40,555 nucleotides of DNA from contig JAIYDP010000226.1 in the NCBI GenBank assembly GCA_027487435.1, positions 1-40,555 of the forward strand. Direction: 5' to 3'. The DNA comes from Verrucomicrobiaceae bacterium (GTDB lineage Bacteria > Verrucomicrobiota > Verrucomicrobiia > Verrucomicrobiales > Akkermansiaceae). The first letter of the stretch is position 1. Each line of letters begins with the position of its first letter. This document shows, one piece after another, positions 33,635 through 40,555 of this stretch. The translations under genes and the position numbers were made by a program. The notes beneath the pieces are model-generated. The model was not told the DNA's origin and made no database searches. It saw nothing but the letters and a program-made list of their open reading frames with translations.

Positions 33635-34066
33635 TTAACAGGAGGGGGGGAGCGAGGGAGGGAGTGAGGGGGAGACTTGGGTTGTGTTTTTTGGGGGGAG
33701 AGTCCATTGCTCGGGGTGGGAGATCATGGTGACAAGCATGCCAAGGATGGCATCGTACTGGGTGTAAATCGGCTTGGCTTTTTCGCGGTCGAGGTAGCCG
33801 CATTTGACGGCGAATTGAAGCCATGTTTGCGTTTCGGCGGCTTCGCCTTCGGCATCGCTGAGCTTGGCAATGAAGGCTGCGGGGTATCTACGCTTGCGCC
33901 ATGCTTCGGTAATGTTTGCCGAGACGGAACGTGAAGATCGCCGAATTTGATCCGTTAATGAATATTTCTCCTCAGGAGGAAACGTGCGACTTTCCCGAAA
34001 GATCTCCATCGCAGAAGCAAAACTCTGCTTAAAGACTTCAAGTTGCGTATGTCGATTCACTCTCAT
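33635..34066 (-). CDS. Four-helix-bundle protein (IVS / S23-like)
   Basis: This 143-residue protein belongs to the four-helix-bundle family once called 23S rRNA intervening-sequence proteins (TIGR02436-like). It shows LEVFKQSFASAMEIFRESR, YSLTDQIRRSSRSVSANITEA-type (SLTDQIRRSS, SVSANITEAW), and AEGEAAETQTWLQFAV with the usual Glu-rich third helix. The final residues (VSPSLPPSLPPSC) are encoded within the purine/pyrimidine tract that follows and are probably not part of the original fold. Function is unknown: these proteins often occur in odd places such as rRNA insertions or between other genes. Here it lies between a DUF1553 gene and its DUF1501 partner, which normally adjoin. Confidence 0.85.
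   Translation of the reverse strand: MRVNRHTQLEVFKQSFASAMEIFRESRTFPPEEKYSLTDQIRRSSRSVSANITEAWRKRRYPAAFIAKLSDAEGEAAETQTWLQFAVKCGYLDREKAKPIYTQYDAILGMLVTMISHPEQWTLPPKNTTQVSPSLPPSLPPSC
33641..33675 (+). repeat. Purine-rich (G-run) tract, right arm of a mirrored pair
   Basis: The plus strand carries 35 bases with runs of 7, 3, 3, 3 and 5 G separated by short purine spacers; only two pyrimidines occur (33653, 33665). It overlaps the last codons of the four-helix-bundle gene. It could form a G-quadruplex on the plus strand. Its counterpart is at 34114-34151. Confidence 0.8.
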
Positions 34067-34113
34067 GCTTACAATCTACTCTTTGTTAGTTAAAAAACGA
34101 GATGATTTTCTAC

Positions 34114-34151
34114 TCTCCCCCTCCCCCGATCCCCCCTCCCCTGCTCTCTCT
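34114..34151 (-). repeat. Pyrimidine-rich tract, left arm of the mirrored pair
   Basis: The plus strand has CTCCCCCTCCCCCGATCCCC-type sequence, i.e. G-runs on the minus strand (4, 6, 5, 5 G). Its reverse complement resembles the tract at 33641-33675. It begins just after the stop codon of the DUF1553 gene. Confidence 0.8.
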
Positions 34152-37100
34152 TCAATACCGTGTGATGCATTCATGGAGGTTGAGGATCACGCGGCAGGTT
34201 TGCACAAGCGCGGCTTGTTCGTTGCTGAGGTTGTTGGCTTTGTTTTCCCCGGAGACAAATAGAGCGAGTTGTTTGTTATGAAATTCGATGAGGCCTTTCA
34301 TTTCCTCATCGCGTGGGCTGCGGGCTAGAGCTAGGGAGAAGGCTTGGGTGAGTGAGGCTTGCAGAGAGCCTGCGTTATTGATGCGTTCGGCAAGTGCCTG
34401 CGCAGCTTCGACGAAGACGGGGTCGTTGAGAAGCGTCAGCGCTTGTTGAGGAGTGTTGGCTTGCATGCGGTCAGAACTACATTCTTCGCGCGATGGAGCA
34501 TCGAAATTGGCAAGCATCGGATGCATGAAGGTGCGTTGCCAATGAGTGTAGATGCCGCGCCGCATGCGACTGTGACCGGTGTCCATGATCCAGTCACGGT
34601 CGGGAAATTGAATGGCAGCGTAGTATCCAGGCGGCTGGTAGGGCTTGGATGGCGGGCCGCCAGCGTAAGAGATATCAAGCAAACCAGCAATGGTGAGGGC
34701 ATTGTCACGGATGAACTCAGCATCGAGCCGGCGAGCACTTTGTTGGGCAAGCAGGCGATTGGCGGGATCGATTTCCACGATTTCCTTGCGAGTTGCGGCG
34801 CTTTGGCGATAGGTTTTACTACTGACGATGAGTCGGACGATGTGCTTTGTGTCCCAACCGGAATCGCGGAACTCACAGGCTAGCCAATCTAACAATTCGG
34901 GATGGGAGGGAGCTTCGCCTTGGCCGCCGAGGTCGTCGAGGACGTTGGATAAGCCTTTGCCGAAAAATTGTTTCCACAAGCGATTGACGTAGTTGCGGGC
35001 GGTAAGAGGATTTTCTTGGGAGGTGATCCAGTTAGCAAGATCGAGGCGATTGAGTTCTCGATCTTTCGGCAGGCTGTCTTGTGGCAAGAATGAAAGCACA
35101 GCGGGTTTCACGATTGTGCCGCTTTCGTCCTGCCAATTGCCGCGTGGCAAAATGCGGGTGATAAGTTTATTATCGTTCGGCACGGAAACGGTAGTCACAG
35201 TGCGATTCCAACCGCCACGACACTGGCGCATTTCAGTGAGCAAGGTCTGATACTTCTGCGGTAATTTTGGCACGGCAGTATGGCAAAGGTGATAGGGCAC
35301 CGTGCTGCGCGGGAGTTCTTCTAGAAATTTCTCGGTAAATGCTGGCTGTCCAGGCACGGGGTTAAGCACAGGACTCGTGGAAAAGCGCAGGCGGCCAACA
35401 TCGGATGATTTCACACGAACGACGAGCTTCCCACCAGTGGGAATGGTGATTGGTGATTCAAAGCACAGCACAGAAGTCTGCGTGCGTTTGGTAAGATCGG
35501 CAGGTTGTTCTAGCGAAGCTGGGGCACTCATCCAAGTGGTGCCAAAGCTAATGGAGGTCTCAAAGCCACTTGAGTAACCTTTGGGACGACTGAGATCGGC
35601 TTGGGAATAGACGACCTTGATTGGACTGGGCTTGCCCGTAGAATCGATGATCTCGACGCTGGGAGAAATCGAGAAATGACCTTTAGGGGATCGTCCGATG
35701 AAGCCTTGGAGAGAGGCATCAGGCAAGGCTTCAATTCGCAAACTGCCGATGGTTCCGTTGGTGCCTACACCGAGGTCGTAGAGGATTTCATCATCCTTTG
35801 CTGGTGCGCCGGATGCGATAGCACTGCCATCGGATTGTAGGGCAATGCGTGTGTTTTTGCTGCTGGTCGCAGTTCTGACCGGGTGAACGTGCCAGCCATC
35901 AGGATGCTCTGAGGCGTAGGATTTCATCGTTTCGCGCCATGAATCGAGACGATTTTGCTCGGTGGGAACGGAGGACGGCACAGAGAAAATGTCGGCTTCG
36001 ATGCGTTTCATTCGCGCGAACAGCGCCGGTGATTGCGAAACAAATTCTGGCGGAAAAGGCCAATCATTATTGCCGCCCTTGAGTTCCGGGTTGGGAGAAT
36101 AACTGTAATCGGAATAGACGCCCCATTGCTGCACATCAGCAAAAAAAGCCGAAAGCGAATAAAAGTCTTTGGCGGTGATGGGATCATACTTGTGGTCGTG
36201 ACATTCGGCGCAGCCCGTAGTTTGACCTAGAAAGGCGATACCAATGGCACGAACGCGATCAGCGGAATACTTGGCAAGATATTCTTTGGGCTGAGCCCCG
36301 CCTTCGCGGGACATGAGGTTGAGGCGATTGAAAGCGGAGGCGATGCGTTGTTCATCGGTGGGATTTGGCAAAAGATCGCCCGCAAGTTGCTCGCGGGTGA
36401 AAACGTCGAAACGCTTGTTGCGGTTGAAGCTATCGATCACATAATCGCGGTAAGCGAAGACGCGCATGTTTTGATCGCCGTGGAAGCCGACGGTGTCAGC
36501 ATATCGAACGGCATCCAACCACGGAACGGCCATGCGTTCGCCGTAGCGAGGTGAGGCGAGAAAATCTTCAACTTTTTTGTCGTAGATCGATGGCTCAGAA
36601 GAGAATGCCGCAACTTCTTGCGGCGAGGGAGGCAGGCCAGTGAGATCGAGGCTGAGACGGCGCAATAAGTCGTTCGGCGCGGCTTCTGGGCTTGGTGTAA
36701 TACCTTTTTTTCCCAATGCAGATAAAATGAAGGCATCGATGGGATTTTGGATCGGATGTTTCACTGTCGGTACCTCAGGACGCAACAACGGCGTGTAGGA
36801 CCAGTGCGGTTGATAGACAGCGCCCTCGCGAATCCAGCGTTCGAGGAGATCGCGCTCGGCTTGGGTGATGGTCTTGTGCGTTTTCGGCGGAGGCATGACT
36901 TCACTGCGGTCTTTTGAGTCAATGCGGGCTATAATCAGGCTTTCTTCTGGTTTCCCCGGCACGATGGCAAATCCTTGACTCTCGGTGAGCGGCGCGTAGG
37001 CGGCCTCGGCGATATCGAGCCTCAAACCGGCCTCCCGATGTTTCGCGTCTGGCCCATGACAGCCAATGCACTTGTCGCTGAGGATGGGGCGAATATCGCG

Positions 37101-37169
37101 ATTGAAGGACACTTTTTCCTCGGCTTGGCAGAGAATCGGCAGGAAAAAAATCAAAAGTGACAGTTTCAT
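34152..37169 (-). CDS. PSCyt1 / DUF1549 / DUF1553 exported cytochrome-like protein
   Basis: ATG 37169 gives a signal peptide (MKLSLLIFFLPILCQA), and the mature protein is about 990 residues. It starts with planctomycete-type cytochrome c: FNRDIRPILSDKCIGCHGPD with a CxxCH heme motif, and MPPPKTHKTI as likely axial Met. Next comes DUF1549 (LSLDLTGLPPSPQEV, FLASPRYGERMA, VRYADTVGFHGD) with a second CxxCH, TGCAECHDHKYDPI. A central beta-rich insertion (about residues 380-600) is followed by DUF1553 (ARNYVNRLWKQFFGKGL, PSHPELLDWLAC, SKTYRQSA, YTHWQRTFMHPML, QQALTLLNDPVFVE). Such proteins pair with DUF1501 proteins in PVC polysaccharide clusters. The reaction is unknown. Confidence 0.93.
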   Translation of the reverse strand: MKLSLLIFFLPILCQAEEKVSFNRDIRPILSDKCIGCHGPDAKHREAGLRLDIAEAAYAPLTESQGFAIVPGKPEESLIIARIDSKDRSEVMPPPKTHKTITQAERDLLERWIREGAVYQPHWSYTPLLRPEVPTVKHPIQNPIDAFILSALGKKGITPSPEAAPNDLLRRLSLDLTGLPPSPQEVAAFSSEPSIYDKKVEDFLASPRYGERMAVPWLDAVRYADTVGFHGDQNMRVFAYRDYVIDSFNRNKRFDVFTREQLAGDLLPNPTDEQRIASAFNRLNLMSREGGAQPKEYLAKYSADRVRAIGIAFLGQTTGCAECHDHKYDPITAKDFYSLSAFFADVQQWGVYSDYSYSPNPELKGGNNDWPFPPEFVSQSPALFARMKRIEADIFSVPSSVPTEQNRLDSWRETMKSYASEHPDGWHVHPVRTATSSKNTRIALQSDGSAIASGAPAKDDEILYDLGVGTNGTIGSLRIEALPDASLQGFIGRSPKGHFSISPSVEIIDSTGKPSPIKVVYSQADLSRPKGYSSGFETSISFGTTWMSAPASLEQPADLTKRTQTSVLCFESPITIPTGGKLVVRVKSSDVGRLRFSTSPVLNPVPGQPAFTEKFLEELPRSTVPYHLCHTAVPKLPQKYQTLLTEMRQCRGGWNRTVTTVSVPNDNKLITRILPRGNWQDESGTIVKPAVLSFLPQDSLPKDRELNRLDLANWITSQENPLTARNYVNRLWKQFFGKGLSNVLDDLGGQGEAPSHPELLDWLACEFRDSGWDTKHIVRLIVSSKTYRQSAATRKEIVEIDPANRLLAQQSARRLDAEFIRDNALTIAGLLDISYAGGPPSKPYQPPGYYAAIQFPDRDWIMDTGHSRMRRGIYTHWQRTFMHPMLANFDAPSREECSSDRMQANTPQQALTLLNDPVFVEAAQALAERINNAGSLQASLTQAFSLALARSPRDEEMKGLIEFHNKQLALFVSGENKANNLSNEQAALVQTCRVILNLHECITRY

Positions 37170-37238
37170 CGAAAAAGAAAAATGTGGCGAGGAAGCGGAA
37201 AACATCTTCAGTCAGTTTTTGCTAAAGTCAAATCAAAC

Positions 37239-37820
37239 TCAGGGCTTCCAACGAAAATGCCCCGTGTGAGGATACTCCATCAAGCAATCTTCTTCCACAG
37301 CACCCGCGCCGATGTTATGAAGCACCATGTAGTGCCCCGATGCGCCTTTTTTGTCGCTTACAATGATGATGTGCGGCAGGCTTTTCATGACCAGACATGT
37401 CACCAGATCGCCAGGTTGGAAACGCGCCGCGTCTTCGGACTTCGGCACTGAAAATCCCCTGCGCTTAAAATAAGTCATCTGGTTCGGCACACGGCGGTGG
37501 TCGATATTTTTATCAGTGCTCTTGAGCCCCCAAATTTTCGGATAGAGCGCAAAGTTCTTTTTCATATCCTCGTGCAGCAACTCCTGCAAATCCGCACCGC
37601 AGCCGCGCAAGGCACGAATCACGACATCCGTGCAAACGCCTTTCTCGCGTGGTAAGTCACCCATCGGGTAAGCGAGCGCGACGTAAGCAGGATCGTAGTC
37701 TGTGGTGACACCGACTTGCGAACGAGCAGCGGCGATCAATTTCGCTGCCGAGTAGTCTTCCGCAACAAGCGGAAAACAAGGCAGGAGAAGAAACAGCAGA
37801 ATTCGCATGAATGTTTTCAT
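37239..37820 (-). CDS. DUF1287 (YijF-like) exported protein
   Basis: The protein has 193 residues with a signal peptide (ILLFLLLPCFPLVA). The family core is clear: DYDPAYVALAYPMGD, then EKGVCTDVVIRALRG with a conserved Cys, MKKNFALYP, NIDHRRVPNQMTYFKRRG, FQPGDLVTCLVM, HIIIVSDKKG and MVLHNIGAG. The Cys, the His in HIIIV and the later polar residue recall an NlpC/P60-type triad, so an extracytoplasmic peptidase or amidase is a reasonable guess; the family has no proven function. An alternative start four codons later (MRILLF) also gives a good signal peptide. It sits between the regulator gene (162 bp upstream) and the PSCyt1 gene (69 bp downstream), all on the minus strand. Confidence 0.88.
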   Translation of the reverse strand: MKTFMRILLFLLLPCFPLVAEDYSAAKLIAAARSQVGVTTDYDPAYVALAYPMGDLPREKGVCTDVVIRALRGCGADLQELLHEDMKKNFALYPKIWGLKSTDKNIDHRRVPNQMTYFKRRGFSVPKSEDAARFQPGDLVTCLVMKSLPHIIIVSDKKGASGHYMVLHNIGAGAVEEDCLMEYPHTGHFRWKP

Positions 37821-37930
37821 CGCTAGGAATTACGGCTTCACGGAAAGAAATGTTGCATCAACTATGATTTCCCCTGAAATGCGTCTTTGTCGATTCGCAA
37901 CAAGGCTGCGCGTTGACTCAAAAGTAAATG

Positions 37931-37940
37931 ACACCGGTGT
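37931..37940. promoter_or_regulatory. Possible operator palindrome upstream of the DUF1287 gene
   Basis: ACACCGGTGT is a perfect 10-bp palindrome about 110 bp upstream of the DUF1287 start, in the 162-bp gap after the winged-helix regulator gene. A site for that regulator is conceivable, but no second copy was found in the window. Confidence 0.2.
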
Positions 37941-37982
37941 AAATCCGGAAGGGGGGCAGAAAGCCTCGCTTTCACAACGAAA

Positions 37983-38648
37983 TCAAATCGTTGGAATCCT
38001 AAATTCGACACGCGCGGTGTTCGTTCGGTTGGCTGCGATTTCTCGCCGCTCCAGTCGCGAACCGAGCAGTTCTTCCATCATCCGTAGCTCCATTTGCACC
38101 GCTGACGGATATGCCGCAAAGATCGCCCACAGCGGATGATGATATTCTTCAATCCGCAAACCTTTTCCCGGCTCGTAGGCGCAACGTGAAAAGCAGCCAT
38201 CCTTTTCCCGCAATGCGGTCAGCAATGTCGCCTTTTCGATCAAAGACTTGGCTCGCTGCATGCGTGGGAGAAGTTGCGCTTTTTTCTCATCGAAATAATG
38301 ACTCAGAACCTTTTCAGCAGCCTTGTCGCCGAACATCGGTTTGAATAATCCCATCATCTCCAGCGTAAAGGACACACCCGCTTGCGGAAAGAGCACGTCG
38401 GATTTGCGGCTAAGCCGATACGATATCTCCGGCCTGCCGACCTCTGATCTTGCAACGCGTTCGCGCTCTAGGTAGCCCAGTTTCACCAGAGCCTCGCATT
38501 GCTGTTTCACTCCCATGTAGCTCATTTCCAAGGGTTCTAACAGATCTGGAATCGACCGCGCACCGTGCAATTTGCATTGCTCGATGAGCTTAACCCACAC
38601 GGGCTTGAGAATATCGCGAACTCCAGCGGCGAACATGGCGACAAGCAT
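37983..38648 (-). CDS. SufR-like winged-helix transcriptional regulator without the cysteine ligands
   Basis: ATG 38648 gives about 221 residues (a TTG lies 24 bases upstream). The N-terminal half is a winged helix (LIEQCKLHGARSIPDLLEPL, MSYMGVKQQCEALVKLGYL, RERVARSEVGRPEISYRLS). The C-terminal part (YHHPLWAIFAAYPSAVQMEL then RMMEELLG) follows the pattern of SufR/DeoR-type regulators, where the equivalent positions hold cysteines binding an iron-sulfur cluster (NC..., VC...). Here they are His-Pro and Ala-Val; a different pair, DGCFSRC, lies earlier. So it is likely a regulator of the same fold that senses something else. It is divergent from the KH-domain gene (115 bp between starts) and may act on the DUF1287 gene behind it. 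Confidence 0.7.
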   Translation of the reverse strand: MLVAMFAAGVRDILKPVWVKLIEQCKLHGARSIPDLLEPLEMSYMGVKQQCEALVKLGYLERERVARSEVGRPEISYRLSRKSDVLFPQAGVSFTLEMMGLFKPMFGDKAAEKVLSHYFDEKKAQLLPRMQRAKSLIEKATLLTALREKDGCFSRCAYEPGKGLRIEEYHHPLWAIFAAYPSAVQMELRMMEELLGSRLERREIAANRTNTARVEFRIPTI

Positions 38649-38763
38649 GAGGGAGTATCGTAACCGAGGCAATGCGGAAAATTTCTCGCCGCTCCCTCAT
38701 GAAGATTGCCCTCCCCGAGGAAAAACACTTGCACACCAGCCCGCAGCTTGCATACTCCACACC

Positions 38764-39057
38764 ATGCAAGCTGCAACGAATCAACTTCGCGCCTTTTTAC
38801 AATACTATGCGGTTCAATTGATCGAGCATCCCGAGCAAGCACAACTGCGCGTTGCCGAAATCGACCCCGGCAAACTTCGCTTTCGTTTGATCCTCAATCC
38901 TAGCGACGTGGCGTTACTCATCGGCAAAAACGGCTTCACCGCCTCGGCCATTCGCAGCGTTATGAAGGCCGCCGCCGAACGCCACAATGTGCAATTCTCC
39001 CTGCAAATCCATTCCCACGAGGAAGAAGCGCAGCGCAACAGCGCGGGCGAAGCGTAA
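38764..39057 (+). CDS. KH-domain RNA-binding protein, KhpA/YlqC-like
   Basis: The product has 97 residues with a single KH domain: a first strand-helix part (QLRAFLQYYAVQLIEHPEQ), IDPGKLRFRLILNPSDVALL, and the RNA-gripping GxxG loop in LIGKNGFTASAIRSVMKAAA. Small KH proteins of this type (KhpA) bind many mRNAs and small RNAs, often as a partner of KhpB, and influence cell size and ribosome-related functions. The frame is open far upstream, but ATG 38764 matches the family length. The gene converges with the lipoate-ligase-like gene (6 bp apart at the 3' ends). Confidence 0.88.
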   Translation: MQAATNQLRAFLQYYAVQLIEHPEQAQLRVAEIDPGKLRFRLILNPSDVALLIGKNGFTASAIRSVMKAAAERHNVQFSLQIHSHEEEAQRNSAGEA

Positions 39058-39063
39058 TTTCTG

Positions 39064-39720
39064 CTATCGTTTGCGATTCCACGCATCACTGGCATACAGC
39101 GAGTCATGCAGTCCTTGCCAATCCAGCGGAAAATTCTCCACATCAAACGGAGAAACCTCCTCCGCTAGCGCCTTCGCCCACGCCATAGCCAATGACTCGT
39201 TCATCGAAAGCCCGCATTGCACCGAGCCTTGATGCAACATCGCATTTCGATTGCGCCGCTGGCCCGCTCCTGCGATTTTTCTGCCCGCTCCGTCCCCCAG
39301 ATCATAGCGCACCGGATTGCTAAAACACCAGCCGCCAGCATGATCTTCGCGGCCTTCCACCAAGCGACACTCCACTCCCCTGCCCTGCAACAAACCCTGC
39401 AAGCATTCGTGGATCTTTTGATAGCTCAGCGTCGTAGCCATTTCCGCCAAATCCCACCCACGCGGCACAACCAACGAATACGTCCAGTCCTCGCGATGAT
39501 CCACCATCCCGCCACCCGTCGGACGACGCACAAACGCCCGCCCAGACGAAATCTCCTCAGCTTTGCCAAAATATCCCACACTCATCCACTCCCCCAGCCA
39601 CCCATACACTCGCAAGACGGGCCTGCGACAAACGCGCGATAAAGCATCGTCGATCGCCATATTTTCCGGCCCCGTGCGCGCGCCGTCCACCCAAAGTTCC
39701 AATGATTCGAGAAGTCGCAT
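39064..39720 (-). CDS. Lipoate-protein ligase A-like (BPL_LplA_LipB family)
   Basis: The 218-residue protein contains the core of the lipoate/biotin ligase fold: MAIDDALSR, YGWLGEWMSVGYF, VRRPTGGGMVDH (the RRxTGGG loop that binds the acyl-adenylate), WCFSNPVRYDL, and GRKIAGAGQRRNRNAMLHQGS with the catalytic Lys of the KIxGxxQRR motif. Lipoate ligases or octanoyltransferases of this type attach lipoyl or octanoyl groups to 2-oxoacid dehydrogenase E2 and GcvH proteins. At 218 residues it lacks the C-terminal accessory domain of E. coli LplA, as do LipM-like octanoyltransferases, so the exact reaction is open. It is separated from the CbiX-like gene by 82 bp between divergent starts. Confidence 0.85.
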   Translation of the reverse strand: MRLLESLELWVDGARTGPENMAIDDALSRVCRRPVLRVYGWLGEWMSVGYFGKAEEISSGRAFVRRPTGGGMVDHREDWTYSLVVPRGWDLAEMATTLSYQKIHECLQGLLQGRGVECRLVEGREDHAGGWCFSNPVRYDLGDGAGRKIAGAGQRRNRNAMLHQGSVQCGLSMNESLAMAWAKALAEEVSPFDVENFPLDWQGLHDSLYASDAWNRKR

Positions 39721-39802
39721 CTGCGCTCCATCGTCACGAATTTCTCTCTCGTGGCAATTATCATTTTACAAATCGTTCATCCCGCACAAAGTATTCGGCA
39801 CC

Positions 39803-40555
39803 ATGGCACACCTGCACAAACCACACGCCGCCCTCTTCATCGCTGGGCACGGCTCCACAGAGAACCCCGACTCCTCGGCTCCCTACTTCGATCACGTCGA
39901 TGAAATCCGCAAGCGCGGGATTTTCGCCGAGGTGCAGTGCATTTTCTGGAAAGAAGAGCCGTCCTTCCGCGAGGCATGGTATCTCACCGATTGCGAAGAA
40001 ATCTACGTGGTGCCCGACTTCATCAGCGAGGGATATTTCACCCAGGATGTCATTCCGCGCGAGTTAGAATTGACTGGCCACACCTCCCATGTCCGAGGAA
40101 AAACCATCCACTACACCGCGCCCGTGGGCGTTCATCCGTCCATGACCGCGCTCCTGCTGCGCCGAGCCAAAGAATGCGCGCCCGCTGTGCCGCCACAGGA
40201 AACCACCTTAATCATCGTCGGCCACGGCACCAGCCTCAACGCCAACTCGACCAAGGCCATCAAGGATCAATGCGAACTCCTGCGCCAACAAACCGACACC
40301 CCCTACGCCGCGGTGCTCGATGCCTACATGGAAGAACAACCCTTCATCGCCGACTGGCACACCATGGCTCACACGCCTAACGTCATCGTCGTGCCATTTT
40401 TCATTGCCGATGGCCTGCACTCCTTCCAAGACATCCCCGTCCTGCTCGGCATGGAGTCCGAACCAGGCGCCGCTGCCAGCCAGCGCGAAGTCTTTCGCCA
40501 CAATCCCCACCTGCTCCACGGAAAAAATCTCTACTACACCTCCGCCATCGGCACC
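39803..40555 (+). CDS. CbiX/SirB-type chelatase with two domains (3' end outside window)
   Basis: From ATG 39803 the frame stays open to the window edge (251 codons visible). Two CbiX-like halves are seen. The first starts ALFIAGHGSTENPDS with the metal-binding His of GHGS and continues IYVVPDFISEGYFTQDVI; the second starts TLIIVGHGTSLNANS and continues VIVVPFFIADGLHSFQDIPV, where the His of HSFQD is the second metal ligand. Sirohydrochlorin chelatases insert Co2+ or Fe2+ into sirohydrochlorin for cobalamin or siroheme. The two-domain form corresponds to long CbiX proteins, although the first half lacks the second His at the matching position (GYFTQD). No other cobalamin gene is in the window. 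Confidence 0.85.
   Translation, partial: MAHLHKPHAALFIAGHGSTENPDSSAPYFDHVDEIRKRGIFAEVQCIFWKEEPSFREAWYLTDCEEIYVVPDFISEGYFTQDVIPRELELTGHTSHVRGKTIHYTAPVGVHPSMTALLLRRAKECAPAVPPQETTLIIVGHGTSLNANSTKAIKDQCELLRQQTDTPYAAVLDAYMEEQPFIADWHTMAHTPNVIVVPFFIADGLHSFQDIPVLLGMESEPGAAASQREVFRHNPHLLHGKNLYYTSAIGT

Noticed and set aside
37925..37975. Cobalamin-riboswitch-like phrase (CCGGTGTAAATCCGG followed by a G run)
   Set aside because: It resembles one short part of the cobalamin aptamer, but the remaining conserved boxes are missing and there is no downstream gene on the plus strand.
1..40555. CRISPR arrays, tRNA or rRNA genes, phage genes
   Set aside because: No spaced direct repeats, no T-arm/acceptor pattern and no rRNA sequence were found on either strand by eye; the only tandem array is the coding repeat at 27501-27608.

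Overview
The window looks like chromosomal DNA of a Verrucomicrobia-type bacterium (PVC superphylum), probably a heterotroph that degrades polysaccharides. The evidence is a set of family combinations typical of that group. These are a DUF1501 / PSCyt1-DUF1549-DUF1553 pair plus the end of a second DUF1501 gene, a planctomycete-type cytochrome c fused to WD40 repeats, a FAD oxidoreductase with a golvesin-like front domain, secreted LamG-like proteins, and a GspG-like prepilin with a PVC-style C-terminus. All assignments come from reading the sequence; no database search was possible.

Left part (1-7461): the end of a DUF1501 protein, a SnoaL-like small protein, a secreted FAD oxidoreductase and an orphan AddB-like PD-(D/E)XK nuclease on the plus strand. 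Two exported proteins of unknown function follow on the minus strand, one built of short helical repeats.

The gap at 7462-8013 holds the most unusual signal in the window. It contains two tandem units, 165 bp apart. Each has a sigma-54 type -24/-12 promoter, a predicted start at the same distance, an identical 22-nt block that can form a small hairpin, and a terminator-like hairpin closed by a GNRA tetraloop whose stem differs between copies in ways that keep pairing. I interpret these as twin sigma-54-dependent small RNAs; alternatively, the second could be a leader of the next operon.

Middle part: a tightly packed sufE-terC-plsY-gpsA operon (8014-10986) joins Fe-S assembly, a metal/stress membrane protein and the first steps of phospholipid synthesis. 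It is followed by a prepilin-like gene with a terminator and the cytochrome/WD40/coiled-coil protein. On the minus strand, a TIGR01777 epimerase, a GH13 amylase-like enzyme and a two-domain LOG-family protein form a likely operon (18021 to 14202). A scrambled area at 18100-18970 contains a dispersed-repeat-like segment and a decayed IS4-like transposase. Next come a TPR lipid-anchored or membrane-anchored protein, a 900-bp stretch without a clear gene, murI, an aldo/keto reductase, and a minus-strand operon lnt-ppk2-M14 peptidase.

Right part: an Rpn/PDDEXK-type nuclease with a nine-unit 12-bp coding repeat, then two tandem paralogous secreted LamG-like proteins. Next is the PSCyt1/DUF1549/DUF1553 - four-helix-bundle - DUF1501 cluster, in which the four-helix-bundle gene is bounded by mirror-oriented purine-rich tracts. 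The end carries a DUF1287 protein, a SufR-like winged-helix regulator lacking the usual cysteines, a KH-domain RNA-binding protein, a lipoate-protein ligase-like protein and a two-domain CbiX-type chelatase cut by the window edge.
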